Origin: Turritopsis dohrnii
Lineage: Eukaryota; Cnidaria; Hydrozoa; Anthoathecata; Oceaniidae
Direction: 5' to 3'
DNA: 64,000 bases
Assembly (NCBI GenBank): GCA_027922465.2
Contig: BQMF02000048.1
Location: forward strand, 372,001-436,000
Shown here: positions 34,560 to 46,055 of the stretch, one piece after another
How the letters are laid out: every line of letters begins with the position of its first letter
Numbering within the stretch: the first letter of the stretch is position 1
The notes under the pieces: model-generated
What the model was told of the DNA's origin: nothing
The model's input: the letters and a program-made list of their open reading frames with translations, nothing else
Database searches by the model: none
Translations under genes and position numbers: made by a program

Positions 34560-35009
34560 GACATTTTTCCCCGCGAAAGTTTGAATTTTCCTTGGAAAGT
34601 TTTTCTTGGTGGTCGCGTCGAGTATCTGATTCTAAGCATTTCATGTTTCTTTCTTATTATTCTACTCTAATCATTGTTATTGCATTTAATTTTGCTTGAA
34701 TTAGTAGCATAATGTCTGATTCTAAGAGTGTAGTATCCCAACTTAAAATGTTAGGACCTATGAAAAAGTGTAGCGCAGCAGACCAAATAATAGATATATT
34801 ATAATTTATAATAGATAATAGATAAATAATAGAGCCACATCGATCAGGTTGTTTGTTACTTACGAGATACCCACGTATGAGGATGGGAATTGCTGGCATA
34901 GGGCAGTTGTTGATCAAATGAAAAGACCAGAAATTAAATTGCCACTGTTGAATAAGCCTGACAAAATTTTCGCAGACCATCACCAATTACGTATAGCTGT
35001 GGTAAAGTG
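34560..35009 (+). repeat. First copy of duplicated Helitron OTU leader (partner 35664-36058)
   Basis: GACATTTTTCCCCGCGAAAG through CACCAATTACGTATAGCTG matches 35664-36058. Both encode the start of the OTU frame (MSDSKSVVSQLKMLGPMKKC and MSDFKSVVSQLKMLG). Copy 1 carries a 30-40-bp AT insertion after GACCAAATAATAG and a stop, and is the more decayed. Either a local duplication or a second truncated Helitron explains it. Confidence 0.7.
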
Positions 35010-35221
35010 TACATAAAAGTGGTATGTACACTCGCTATGATATCTAAAATGGTAACCTGAGTAAAACTTTTTCCATTTCAAACATCACGAAACACACTGT
35101 AATAATCTCAAAATGAAAACGTTCTCGCTCTACGTACTTTTACATGCAAATAAGAAGAGGTTGACCGTAAATTGAAACTAAATACATCACTCTCTAAAAT
35201 AAAAGTGGGATGCGCGATTGC
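35010..35221 (-). mobile_element. Helitron family A fragment, minus strand
   Basis: Reversed, it reads CCCACTTTTATTTTAGAGAG then TTACGGTCAACCTCTTCTTA and ACGTAGAGCGAGAACG, matching family A units. The 5' TC end is missing: the match stops where an unrelated ACAGTGTGTCCC repeat begins at about 35229. It separates the two OTU leader copies. Confidence 0.6.
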
Positions 35222-35228
35222 AGTGTAC

Positions 35229-35600
35229 AGTGTGTCCCTGAGAATGTGGACACCTGTGTAAAACACAAATAACTTTTCGAATTTTCACCATTAGGATGCG
35301 CCTTTTATACCATTGGAAAGAACAATTCACGAGCTTTCCAAAAATATAAGTTGTTATTTGTAAAGATTTTAATTTTTGCAGAGTGTAGCTTTTATTGGAA
35401 CGGAGCTCATTTGGCAAGATTAAACATTGTCATCAAAATACTAACAGATAGATGCGTTCGGCTGCCGTCAATCGCTGAAATTTCTTACAGGACATACCAA
35501 AACTCTCAATTTTCTCGCTTTCCTTTAATTTTGGCAAATTGTGATGTAGATATTGATATGACTGATCAAGTTCAAAAGTGTTCAGTGTATATAGCTTAAG
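35229..35600. repeat. ACAGTGTGTC dispersed repeat, copy 1
   Basis: ACAGTGTGTCCCTGAGAATG...ACAAATAACTTTTCGAATTT...TATACCATTGGAAAGAA is about 70-75% like 58769-58920. It starts like a CAGTG-type TIR. A frame at 35351-35599 (GAHLARLNIVIKILTDRC...) is not recognised. Right limit uncertain. Confidence 0.45.
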
Positions 35601-35796
35601 GGTAAATTTGTCAATCCGTACGGTAGCGGGAAGGCCAAAGTGGTTGCTTTTTTGAGTTAAGTAGACATTTTTCCCCGCAAAAGTTTGAATTTTCCTTTTC
35701 CGTCGAGTAACTGATTCTAAGTATTTCGTGTTTCTTTCTTATTATTTTATTCTAATCATTGTTATTGCATTTAATTTTGCTTGAGTTAGTAGCATA

Positions 35797-36310
35797 ATGT
35801 CTGATTTTAAGAGTGTAGTATCCCAACTTAAAATGTTAGGACCTATGAAAAAGTGTAGCACAGCAGACCACATAATAACTAGAGCCACATCGATCAGATT
35901 TTTTGTTACTTACAAGACGCCCACGTATGAGGATGGGAATTGTTGGTATAGGGCAGTTGTTGAACAAATGAAAAGACCAGAAATTGTATTGGCACTGTTG
36001 AATAAGCCTGACAAAATTTTCGCAGACCATCACCAATTGCGTATAGCTGTGGTAAACTTTGTGAGAGAAAATCAAGGTAAAATTCGGTATATTAGGAATT
36101 TCAGGTATGCATACTCTCAATTCCTGTTTGTAGAAAATAACTTCAGCTCTTGAGAGCAATTTTTATTACACCAGGAGCAAAACTCAGTTTATGCTACGGA
36201 ACATTTTTGTCAAGCAACTGCAATAGACATTTTTGTAAACACTGAGAATTGTAGCAGGCAGCATCCATATAATTGTATTGGTTCTCATTGGGAAATTTAC
36301 CCATCAAATG
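35797..36310 (+). pseudogene. OTU cysteine-protease-like region of the Helitron
   Basis: Frame from the ATG at 35797: TYEDGNCWYRAVVEQMKRPE carries the OTU catalytic Asp/Cys (DGNC). After a TGA at 36151-36153 the sequence continues with EQNSVYATEHFCQATAIDIF and GSHWEIYPSN, which supplies the expected catalytic His (HW). OTU domains cleave ubiquitin-type chains, and they occur at the N-terminus of some animal Helitron proteins. Here the domain is cut by one stop, so it is not translated whole. Spacing to the next frame (36515) is filled by low-complexity lysine-rich sequence. Confidence 0.65.
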
Positions 36311-36514
36311 CTTAAGTATGAATGATTTGCAGCTAAACAAATTAAAAATTCAAATGAAAATTTAAAATCTAAGCCTCAAACTTAATCTCAGAAAAAAGTT
36401 AAAATTGTTGATACTATTAACAAATATACATCCTCGAAAGAAATTTCTGCATCTTCGAAAATAATATCACCAATAAATTTAAAGAGCCTTCTTCACGAAC
36501 AATGTTTACAAAAT

Positions 36515-38431
36515 TTGAGTGGGGCAAAACAAATTAAAATTTTAAATGAAAATTCAAATTTAAAAGTAAAATCTCAATATCCGATGAAAAAAGTTAAAAG
36601 TCTTGATACCATTAACAAATATATATCCTCGGAAGAAATTTCCTGCTCACGCTACTCTGATATTTCTAAATCAAAACTTTCTTCTGTACATTATTCAAAA
36701 AATGATGGAATACTTACTCATGATAACTTTCATGATTACGTATCCACAAAATGTATAACTCCTGTTTCAAACTCATGTAATAACTCAAGTTTAGCCGGGA
36801 ATTTTCATGATCATGCTCTTTCAAGAAACCAGCCTGTGAATAAAATATATGATATTGATTTTACAATTGATAAGGGTGTCGTGGATGGTTCCAATTTAAA
36901 ACAGACAATTGTAAAAACTAATGATGCAAATTTTATTACAAATACTGATAAACTTCAGGAGGCTTCTGTAGGAAAGCGCAAGAGACCAAACAGTCTTGTA
37001 AAACTAAAAAAAGTAAAGAAATTGAAATCAAATTTACATGCTAATATAGAGAAGATTGTTAGTGATTTGGTCAATGAAGTATATCGACAAGTAGATATGA
37101 AAATCAGCACTGTTGACAATGAAAGTCTTTATTCTCGTGCTGATGTTGCAAGTGCAGTTCAAGAATTTGAGAGAGGTGAATTAAAACATACAGTTTCAAT
37201 GTGTAAGGTATGTCTTGAAATACGGCCTGTTTTTCACCATACAGGTAATAAAAATGGTTCTGACACAGTGATATTCAAACCATGGAAATTAAATAAAAAT
37301 AATGTTTGTGAAAGATGTCATAAGAATAGGTTGGCTAGAAATAAGAAAGGATTTATGGTTCATGCTAAATTTTCAGGCTTCAAAAGCTTGCCGGATGATA
37401 AGGGCCCATCTACAAATATTAATAGGACTAATAATATGCATTTTAGAGATGTGCCTTTTTATTTACAAAATTTATCAACCGTAGAAATGGCTTTGATAAG
37501 TAAAATTACCGTTGCTATGCATGTTTACATTTTGAGATATGGAATACTGGCATCTAAAGGTCACAGTGTTAGATTACCTCAAGATATGCATATTGCTAGA
37601 ATACTACCGTTATTGTCAGATGAGATAGGAATAATAGTGTTAAAAAGAAAAGGTTCTTCCCAATTGCTAAGGCAATATATGTTTCAAAGACAGAAAGTTG
37701 AGACTGCATTAAAGGTTATTTGTTATGGTTTTCCTTATGGTGAAATTACTGAGGCTAAAAATGGATTTGAGTTGTATACTGGCCCTAATCATGTTAATAT
37801 GCAATTGAAAGGGAGATTCTTTAAGCATTTGCCAAACCAATTTTAAAAAGATGTAATAATTGTAGTTGACAAACTTGGGAATTTACCTGAAGAAACTGCT
37901 GAACTTCTCGGCTTGCAAACTATAGAAGTTCCTAATTTACAGGAAGAGGAAGATAGGGGCCCTGTACCTCAGCAATTTGATTTACAAGAAAGTGAAAGCC
38001 ATACTACATCATATGTTAAGAATCAAGCACTGAATCAGTTGAAGACTGTCGGTTTTTTTACAATGGCCTTTCCTAGTGTCTTCATAAATGGTTCTTGTGA
38101 TGTAACTATTCCAAGATTAGCCAATTTTGAATTTGAAGAATTTGTTGAACATATTTATTTCACTGGTGATGGTAGAGTATCCAAACATCCCTATTTGAAA
38201 TTCTTGCTGCTTAATTTAAAAATGAGGAAGCAAGCACTAACACAAGGTAGCTTTGTAGTAACACAGCAGTTAGATGATGCTCATCTTTCCATTGACGAAT
38301 TAGCCAGAAATCTGGAGAAAGAAATTACCAGTGTTCCACGTAAAATAATCAGCATTGCAGCAAATCTTCCAAATTCTCATCCATTTTGGAAAGAACGGAA
38401 ACGAGAGCATGATGATCTAGCATTTTTTTAA
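36515..38431 (+). pseudogene. Helitron DUF6570-like and N-terminal Rep region
   Basis: The first frame ends in TAA at 37844-37846. The same frame then continues (DVIIVVDKLGNLPEETAELL) through 38431, so a single nonsense codon splits it. Features: Lys-rich linker, a Cys cluster (CKVCLEIRP...CERCHKNRL) and the DUF6570-like stretch FRDVPFYLQNLSTVEMALIS...KGHSVRLPQDMHIARILPLL. After the stop comes the Helitron-N type segment FEEFVEHIYFTGDGRVSKHPYLKFLLLNLKMRKQALTQG. These are diagnostic of Helitron replicase proteins. The stop at 38429 and a shift separate it from the catalytic Rep part. Confidence 0.75.
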
Positions 38432-38523
38432 GCTAAAAGAGTTTGGTGACATGCCTGCATGAATATCATTGTGTTCCTCTCTTAAAATAACTTGCGGAAT
38501 ACTATGCTGTAATCAATAATCAA

Positions 38524-39837
38524 GATGAAACACATGTAAAGGAATTAGTGAAAAGTGATCACGCTTTTAGACGTAGACTTACACTCGAAAATCTTCACAT
38601 TGTAACTAATTATTTTGATAAGAGCTGCATTAATTACTATTCAACAGTAATGAAAGAAGTCTTGCAGTACTCTGATGTCTGGTGGCGATACGAATTTGCT
38701 AAAAGCCGTGGTGAAATTTATAGCCATACTATTGTTTTCAGCAAGAAGCATGATCAGAAAGTAAGATCTATATTAAGCCATTCTCATGAACCCGCAGAAG
38801 AACTAAGAAATTTGCTTCAGACAAATACTTCTAATGATGTCAAAGCCGGTATATATTCTCCTGGTTTTGTATCCATGCATCCTGCTGGTGGAGAAGTAAA
38901 ATATTATGAAAACGGAAACAAAGAATGGGCTCCCAACAAAAATATATGGGCAGCTCTGGAAGGAACACAACCTCCTCCTGAAGTCAATCCTTTAATCAAG
39001 CCCCTTACAGATACTGAAAGTTCTGATCTAAATGCACATTATGTCTCTCTTGTTAATCGTATTGCTTTACATAAATGTAATGGGTACTGTTTGCGATTGA
39101 AGCGCAAAAAGAAAGGTAACAACAATCCAATAAAGTATTGTAGATTTAATTTTGGTGATTTAAATCCTGAAACAAAACGGACAACTGGCAAAGAATTACA
39201 TCCATTTGATGCAAAAATAACAACAGGAGAACATCCTAGGTATGAAGGTCCAAGAGATCATCCTAGGCATATTATGCATATTAAGATTAAATTGCTTACT
39301 TGGTTGGCAAATTGTGATACTCAACCAATAATTGATAGTAACTTTTTAGCTTTACTCAAATATATTACTGGTTATTTCTGTAAAGGAAATTGTTCTACGG
39401 ACGATTTGATTCACATATATAAATATTTGCTAGAAAGTTCTGATAAACAACTCTCTGTGAAAAGCATTGCACAAAAACTTTTAAGGAAGATGATTGGCAT
39501 GATTGACATATCTGCTGCAGCTGGAGGGAAGTTGTATCACTCTACTCAAAAGGTGCGACGTATTGGTCTGTCAGGGCGTAGAATTTTAGATCCTACAGGA
39601 AAAAACGGCAAATTGACACGAACTACTCCCCTCGATAGCATTTTAAGTGATGAAAGGCGTTCTGAGGACCCTGACATTTCCCTTTGGGACTGGGCTAAAG
39701 AACGTAATTGTAACGAAACTTTTAAATGCCAAAAAGACCATGTGCCTGTATTTACTGAACTGGCATTAAAACCATGTTGGCCTATTTCTGAAGAGTTTGC
39801 AAAAGGCAATTTAATGATACACAGCAAAGGCAATTGA
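38524..39837 (+). pseudogene. Helitron Rep catalytic region with degraded HUH motif
   Basis: From about 38524 the frame is open to 39837. WWRYEFAKSRGEIYSHTIVF aligns with the Rep segment that normally carries the metal-binding HUH; here only one His remains (Tyr-Ser-His, residues 58-60 counted from 38548). Later KYITGYFCKGN resembles the tyrosine-bearing segment. CNGYCLRLKRKKKGNNNPIKYCRFNFG is the typical Cys-rich connector before the helicase. Loss of the first His would be expected to stop nicking, so this copy is probably dead on that count as well as by its stops. Confidence 0.65.
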
Positions 39838-40195
39838 AAGAAGACTGATGATATAAAAAGGGGGTCATGACAGCTATAGGGAAGCTTTTGCAGAGTTTCT
39901 TGAAAGTGATTCTTGCCCTGCTAGTCTGATAAGAGTATTAGAGGAAGCTAAAGAAAAATATGGAAAGAAAATTAATGGAGAATATAGGAACAAAGAAGTG
40001 AATATAATGTCTAGCCAGTCTACTAATTCACAGTTGTCTAGTTCACAAATCTCTACTGGAAATGAGGGACTGGCTGCCAATCTATTGAGAGAATTAGCCT
40101 AAGAAAATGCCGAACATATTACTGATCCACATGAGACTGTTATATTAAATGATGAAGGACCTGATTTCAATTGGCATGAGTATGGAATCACATGT
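39838..40195 (+). other. Helitron linker, frames broken
   Basis: Continues Helitron protein in short frames (SYREAFAEFLESDSCPASLI, then EEAKEKYGKKINGEYRNKEV) between Rep and helicase, with stops and shifts. Confidence 0.5.
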
Positions 40196-40795
40196 TTGAC
40201 ACAAAAACCTCCAGAAAATTCATCCACTTGGTTGAAAGATATCTCAGAAGAGGCAGAACAGCAAGAAATGAACTTTGCAACTCTTGTAAATTTGCCTATT
40301 TGTAATTTAAGACTTGCTAATTCCCTCCAAAGAGTTGCCATTGCTATAGTGTTAAAACGACCCTTGGAAATTAAAAGAAATACTGGAAAACTTGAACAGG
40401 TCCTATTGTTAATGCAGGGAACTGCAGGTACTGGCAAGACTTATGTGTTAAATGCCATTACTTATATAGCAAGAAGGTTATTTAAAATTAATGGTGCTGT
40501 TATAAACTTAGCCCCTACTGGAGCAGCTGAAGTTTTGATCCGAGTAGTAGAACAATCCACTCTACGACTCCTATTTCTAAAAACACAAAAGAATCAAAGT
40601 CTGCTCAAATGACTGATTATTCAATGAACAATAAAGCACTGAGTAAACTACGAAAATTCACAGGTACGCATAATGAAACAGATAATCCTTTGAATACCAT
40701 GTTACTTAGCATTGATGAAAGAGGGCATTGTGATAAAAGACTTGTAGCATGGTGTAGTCAACACTTTAATGAGAGCTAAAAGGAAGGACAAATTC
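40196..40795 (+). pseudogene. Pif1-type helicase of the Helitron, N-terminal half
   Basis: Walker A is intact: LLMQGTAGTGKTYVLNAITYIA, followed by motif Ia VINLAPTGAAEVLI. After a frameshift near 40575, motif II is recognisable as MLLSIDERGHCDKRLVAWCS at ~40700. Coding similarity stops at CSQHFNES-stop-KE, exactly where the inverted repeat at 40796 begins. The second half resumes at 55201 with no residues apparently lost: about 47 residues between the DE and GD motifs, a normal spacing. Confidence 0.75.
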
Positions 40796-40838
40796 TGTAC
40801 AAGCTCCAAGGCATGCTCCAAAAGAAATTTCGAATAGT

Positions 40839-43038
40839 GTTTCACCGGTAACCGTGATGTTTGTACCGGTCGTAAATATGGCACCGCAAGTCGTGGAGTG
40901 CTTTATTGCTTTCTGGAAGCGAATCGATCATCGATCGGATCATACCTGCGATTTATCGTCAAATATCATGTCTCTCACGTTGTTTGTACTTGTTCATTTT
41001 TACATTGATGTGCTGCAATAAAAGCTGAGAATATCACTGTAGCCCCTTTTAAATCTTGAAGTGATCTGCTTTTGAGAACATTTTTATAAGAGTAAAAGCT
41101 GGCGGCTGGCTGGGGGTAAAATGGGGCACAGCACAGAAAACATGAGACATGAATGGGTAAAATGGGACCCTTGGCCAACAACATTTGTATCATGGATCAG
41201 TTGTGACAAACTTCATATTTTGTAATTTTGGGCATTTATTGCATAAATGTATATAATATTAATAAATTACGGATTACGGATAACCTTCTTCGTGTTATTA
41301 CTACTTACGACGGACATCAAAATGTAAACAAAGATTCTTGTCACGAAAACTCTTGCCATGATTTTCATTTCTCAACTCATTTCAAACATAAACTTTCGAC
41401 CTGTTAAAGCCCTTTTTTTGTTCCCTACGATGACATTACCGATATTTCATGACGGAGTGGGCATTATTATTTTTTATCCGTTTATATGGCTACCATTGTA
41501 CACAGAGCTCATAAAAATATGCATGATCCTCAAGAGAGCAGTCTATTTTAAAAGAAATCTTTAAAGTTTAGAAAAATAAATTCTAAACACAACATTGGTA
41601 ATTTTCAAGCATTCAAATAAATTTAATTTTCTCTGAAGTTTGTTCTATTACAGTTTGGTTGACAGTACAGGATGTGTCGTGTTTTTAATTTACTTTTCTC
41701 AGTGAGAATGCTTCATCGTTAAAAAATGACGTTTCTAACTATATTATTGCAATGCTTTGTGGTAGTTGTATGATATATCCTAAAAACAATAAAGAAGCAA
41801 TAAAATTATGGGAATTGTTCTTTGTGACAGTAAAGAAATGTTTAGTTTAACAAAACATTCCATATTTCATATTTTAGCGTGTTCTGTGGGCTACAACATT
41901 TCTATTTATCCGTCATTGTCGAAATTGAATTCTGAAGTGAATGAGCAACAGAATGCGGCAACAAAGAAATTGAAGACACAAGTGTCTTATATGACCACAT
42001 CGAATTTTGTCAAACATTGCAATTTCTTTATTTGGTTTAGAAATAAAATGAAACTTGACAGCATGAAGCTAAATATAACAATGATTATCATTTCACACGT
42101 TAAATTAATTTTTAGAATAGCTTTTCGTTTTATGTTCTCATTGATATTATGCATGTGTGACTAAACGCAATTCTTTAGTTTAAGTCGTATTATTCTAGTG
42201 TGTTTTTGACCAAACGTTTTCAGGTGTATTTTTGTTTTAACATCACACAATTCATGAACATCAATTTACTGGCTTATTTATACTGAACAATGAAAAAATT
42301 GTATACCTTGATTGATTGATGATTGATTAATTGATTAATTGATTGATTGATTAATGATTGACACAATTGCTTAGATCAGTTTGTTGATGTAATCGAAGAT
42401 CAGCCCATAATAAGAATCATGTTACGTTTTATCAATCTCATCTCTCATTTCGTGTTCCCTAAAAACCACATCACAACCCATAAGTTTTAATCTAGGGGAA
42501 TGATTTTCTTTTCCCCTTCGGCATGCATCTACTTGAAAGTCAATGGATTTAACTTAAAAGCCATTAGTTCGTAAATATCCTTTTATCCCGTTAATAAGCC
42601 AGCCCTCGGATTTACGCCCAAGAGCTTAAACACGGATTCAAACCCATTCATCCGGATTCAGCATTCGAGAAAAAACCATCATTCAGGTGCATCATCTTTT
42701 CTTTAAATGTCAATCAAATTTGCACGGCTTAATTAGCAGATGCCCTTTTTCTGTGGACTCTTCACTTTGGGCCCTTTGAGACTTTGTATAGTCCAGGGAT
42801 TTCCAGTCCATTTTCTGTCGAATTTTGTCGGCAGCCAATCACTTCCACTGTGACATTTACACTGACATAAGTGATGTAAACGAATTTCTTATTCTTATTT
42901 CTTATTCAATTGGAAAAGGAACGCAATGAAACAGGTGTTAATGTAGACAAGTCAGTTGGAAGTGAAGGAGATGATAATGAAGAAGATAGTGAGAACGAGG
43001 GGAACGAGGAAGAGAACAATTATGATATTAAAGTGGTG
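40839..43038. other. Left part of the 14.4-kb segment, no supported gene
   Basis: Scattered short frames only. A TTGA microsatellite lies at 42305-42362. An acidic frame at 42915-43040 (ETGVNVDKSVGSEGDDNEED...EENNYDIKVV) ends where the MITE at 43042 begins; it might be an exon remnant, with nothing to confirm it. Confidence 0.35.
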
Positions 43039-43041
43039 TAA

Positions 43042-43430
43042 AGGGCTGGTTATATGCCAGAAATTATCCCGCTTAGCCGGGACAAAAATTCTTTATAGGT
43101 GTTCTTTGTCCCGAGGTTACATGAAAAAAAAACATCCCGGCAAAGCGGGACAGAATTTAATCCGCCATCTATAAAACTTGCTTTGAAATTTATATTTATC
43201 AGACGCATGCGGCTGATGTTCAGATAAAATCTAAAATCGTCCCGTCTCGGTGTTATATGAGCAAAAATCTTCCAGGTTAGGCTCTACAAGGGAGATCCCG
43301 TTTAAGCGGCCCGATTTTTTATCATATAACCCAAATCTGATAAAACAAAAGAAATGAATGCAATAACGAGATCTCGTTAAAACGTTCCGTCCCGGCTAAA
43401 CAGGGCAATTTCTTCCATATAACCAGCCCC
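43042..43430. mobile_element. MITE with TAA duplication (Harbinger-like)
   Basis: Inverted ends RGGGCTGGTTATATG (43042 onward, 43430 backward) with TAA on both sides (43039-43041, 43431-43433). A TWA-type 3-bp duplication suggests PIF/Harbinger. Subterminal CCCGGCTAAACNGGGC-type words are repeated in both orientations. 389 bp, no gene. Confidence 0.7.
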
Positions 43431-43888
43431 TAAGAGGTTGATATGCTAAATTTGAAAATGACTGAACATTGAAAATACACTTTTAAGGAAACGGGGTAAT
43501 GGGGTACAACCATGTGCGTATTCCGTGTCAAGTATCCCACTAGAAATTCAAACTATTATTATTCAGAGCTTTAATTGTCTCATCAAAGCCTGCCAACTAC
43601 CTGACATTGTCCTATGCGTATCTATATAAAATTCATGCACATTCTCTTATGTTCCTTACTAAGTTTTCCAGTCCCGTAACGCTGTGTCAGTACATCTAAT
43701 CTCGTTTATATGCATTTCAGTGTTTTGCTTATCTTTTAACATTATTAGCTACTTAGTGATTATTTCCATCATCATTACCCCTATTAACATTGAAAAGGAC
43801 GCTGAACGTAATTGTTGTCTAAACAAAAGTTAGGGAGAAGTGTACTACATGGTTGCATGGCAGCGACCTGCGTTTGAGTCCCAGTCAT

Positions 43889-44715
43889 ATCGTAGGAACC
43901 TCCAATTAACGGAGCCTCTAAAAGGCGGACACCTCCGATTAGCAGACAATTTCATTTTCCCCGGCCTTTTGCTAGTCAAATCCTTATAAAAAAGTTTCCA
44001 AAATGCGGACACTCAATTAGCGGACCCTCCAATTAGCGGACAAATTTTTTTGCACGAAATGGCCAAAACCCCTATTTTTCCTCTCCAATTAGCGGACATT
44101 GAATATCAAACTGGTTAAGAAACGTTAAGAAACACAAATTATTTTTTGAGATTCTTTATTTCAAGCACTTATTTGTCTTATTATCTAAATTATTTTTACA
44201 AGTTTGTAGTTTTCCCATGACCCAGTCGACGAATTTGACTGGACCAACGAAATCATAAACCACTGGCACTTCAAGTCCGTAGCCACCACCTCGATTCAAT
44301 CTCTTTCCAGTCACTCGAGCTCTGATTCCGGTGTTTGGCACTTTTAAGAAAAGGGTACAAAGCTTAGAAGACAAACTCGAGAATAAACAATAAAAAACAA
44401 AAAACTATAAAGCAATTTTATCACTTAGCAATATGATTCCAAGTTGATTTGTTCATTTTATGTTTATATTTTCAGACTTTCTCTTATTTCGTGAAAACTA
44501 AATTGTTGTATTTCAATGACCTTTCTCTTGTTCTTCTATTTCCTAGTGTCTTTAAATAAGTACCTTAGACATATATTTCTTATTTTCGACACCCTGGCAT
44601 GGCCTTATATCAAAATTGGGGGTTCTAGATCAAAAGTTTCTAAAAGGCGGACACTTCTAGTTAGCGGACACTTACCCCTTTCCCCGATGGTGTCCGCTAA
44701 TTGGAGGTTCCACTG
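43889..44715. mobile_element. Pogo/Tc1-like TIR element (CAGTGGAACCTCCAATTA)
   Basis: Right end, reversed: CAGTGGAACCTCCAATTAGC, next to TA. The left end (GGAACCTCCAATTAACGGA) has lost its first bases. The AGCGGACA words near both ends are repeated. TA duplication and CAGTGGAACCTC ends are typical of pogo-related elements. It contains no transposase, but see the minus-strand frame at 44158-44345. Confidence 0.6.
44158..44345 (-). CDS. Exon-like ORF inside the pogo-like element, unrecognised
   Basis: Following an acceptor-like CTTAAAAG, the frame reads VPNTGIRARVTGKRLNRGGG and VYDFVGPVKFVDWVMGKL to a stop at 44156. Its GC content and codon quality stand out from the AT-rich surroundings. It could be a host exon picked up by the element, or the last exon of a gene whose other exons I cannot find. 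No family recognised. Confidence 0.3.
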
Positions 44716-46055
44716 TATCTCAATACTCCACTCCGATGCGCTTTCAACTTTTACGAATGAAAGCCCTCGATTAAAAACTCTCGATTACTATATTTAACAA
44801 AAACTATTCTGCTATTTCCATTTATATCTTGATGAATAACTCTGCTTGATAGAGCGTCGAAACTATAACCCTTGCAAATTAAATTTACTAATATTTACTT
44901 AGGGCTTTTTTCAGGATTCACTCCAAATTTGTTATTTTCAGGACGGCACATAACTGCCGTTACATTCTTTTTTTCATCCTACACAATGTATACCATCAAA
45001 TATTCCTTATGGACATGTTTTTGTTTGAGTGGCCAAAAATTGACAAATATCAAATTTTTTTTTTTTTAATCCAAGATGACATGATGACTTGTATTATCAT
45101 TAGGCTGCCAATACAAATGTGAATTAAGATAAGATTGGTCTTTTAGGGTTTAGTTTTAGTTATTAGAGTTTTGATGATTTTTTGAAATTTTGGATACAAA
45201 TTTTCTGCTCACTCAAAAAAAAACATGTCCTTATACGGAAAACCTTGCTGACGTCAGCATAGTTAAAAAATCATAATTTTCGTATTTTGCACTAAATAGA
45301 TTTGTTAACTTCACACATACACAAATAATGTTATTTTTAACACGGAAAACTATTGTGGAGCCAATGGTCCAAATTATGTCTTTAACAGTAGTGCATATAC
45401 ATTATCAAGCCAAAAAAATGTCGCTTAAAATTTCGTTTTGTTAACGTATTTCACACAAGAATAAAGACATTAATCTCTTAGCTTCACAATAAATGTTTAT
45501 TTTACCACAAAAAGCTGTTGCGGAGCGAACGGTCAAAATTTTGTCCAAGAAGCTCCAAAAGCTCAAAAAGCTATAACCCACAATTAATATTTTCTCGTTT
45601 CCATACATAATGAAATTTGGAATTGGAATACCTCAGTTGCATCTATAAGTTTTTAGAAAAATTTGCAATAAACATCAACCAAGGCCCTGCACCCTCTTCA
45701 TTTAGGTGTGAATACTGTTGCGGTAATGGCCTATTATATCTACGTTCACTCACCTAATCTAATCTAATGTACTGTTACTACCTACCTTTACATACATTAT
45801 TGGGCAAAGAAACTGTCGGGCAAGCACTCTTTGTTTTTCAATTTTGCAAGTACTTATTTGCGTCATCTCCAGAATTTTTGTCACTGTAAGCCGCCATTGT
45901 TGTGTTTGAGGCAACACGCAAGAATGCTTTGTCTGAACATTTTGACCCAAAACTTATAGGTAACAAAGTTTCGGCTATCGAAAGTTGCAATTAGGTATAA
46001 ACCAACTATTAGTCAAACATTGTGTTGTTTAGTTTGATGTTTCATGCTTCTTATG
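44716..46055. other. Gene-free interval with a local duplication
   Basis: Blocks at about 45300-45400 and 45440-45545 are diverged copies (ACTATTGTGGAGCCAATGGTC against GCTGTTGCGGAGCGAACGGTC, each after a TTATTTTW-AC word). The end next to 46055 is presumably the 3' UTR of the minus-strand gene. Confidence 0.4.

Noticed and set aside
40702..40884. Minus-strand frame containing EHALELVQNLS, similar to EHALELGQNLS at 55.16 kb
   Set aside because: It is the inverted repeat at the two ends of the 14.4-kb segment, seen as protein; not a duplicated helicase domain.
42305..42362. TTGA repeats considered as a CRISPR-like or regulatory array
   Set aside because: Simple microsatellite with no spacers; eukaryotic context.
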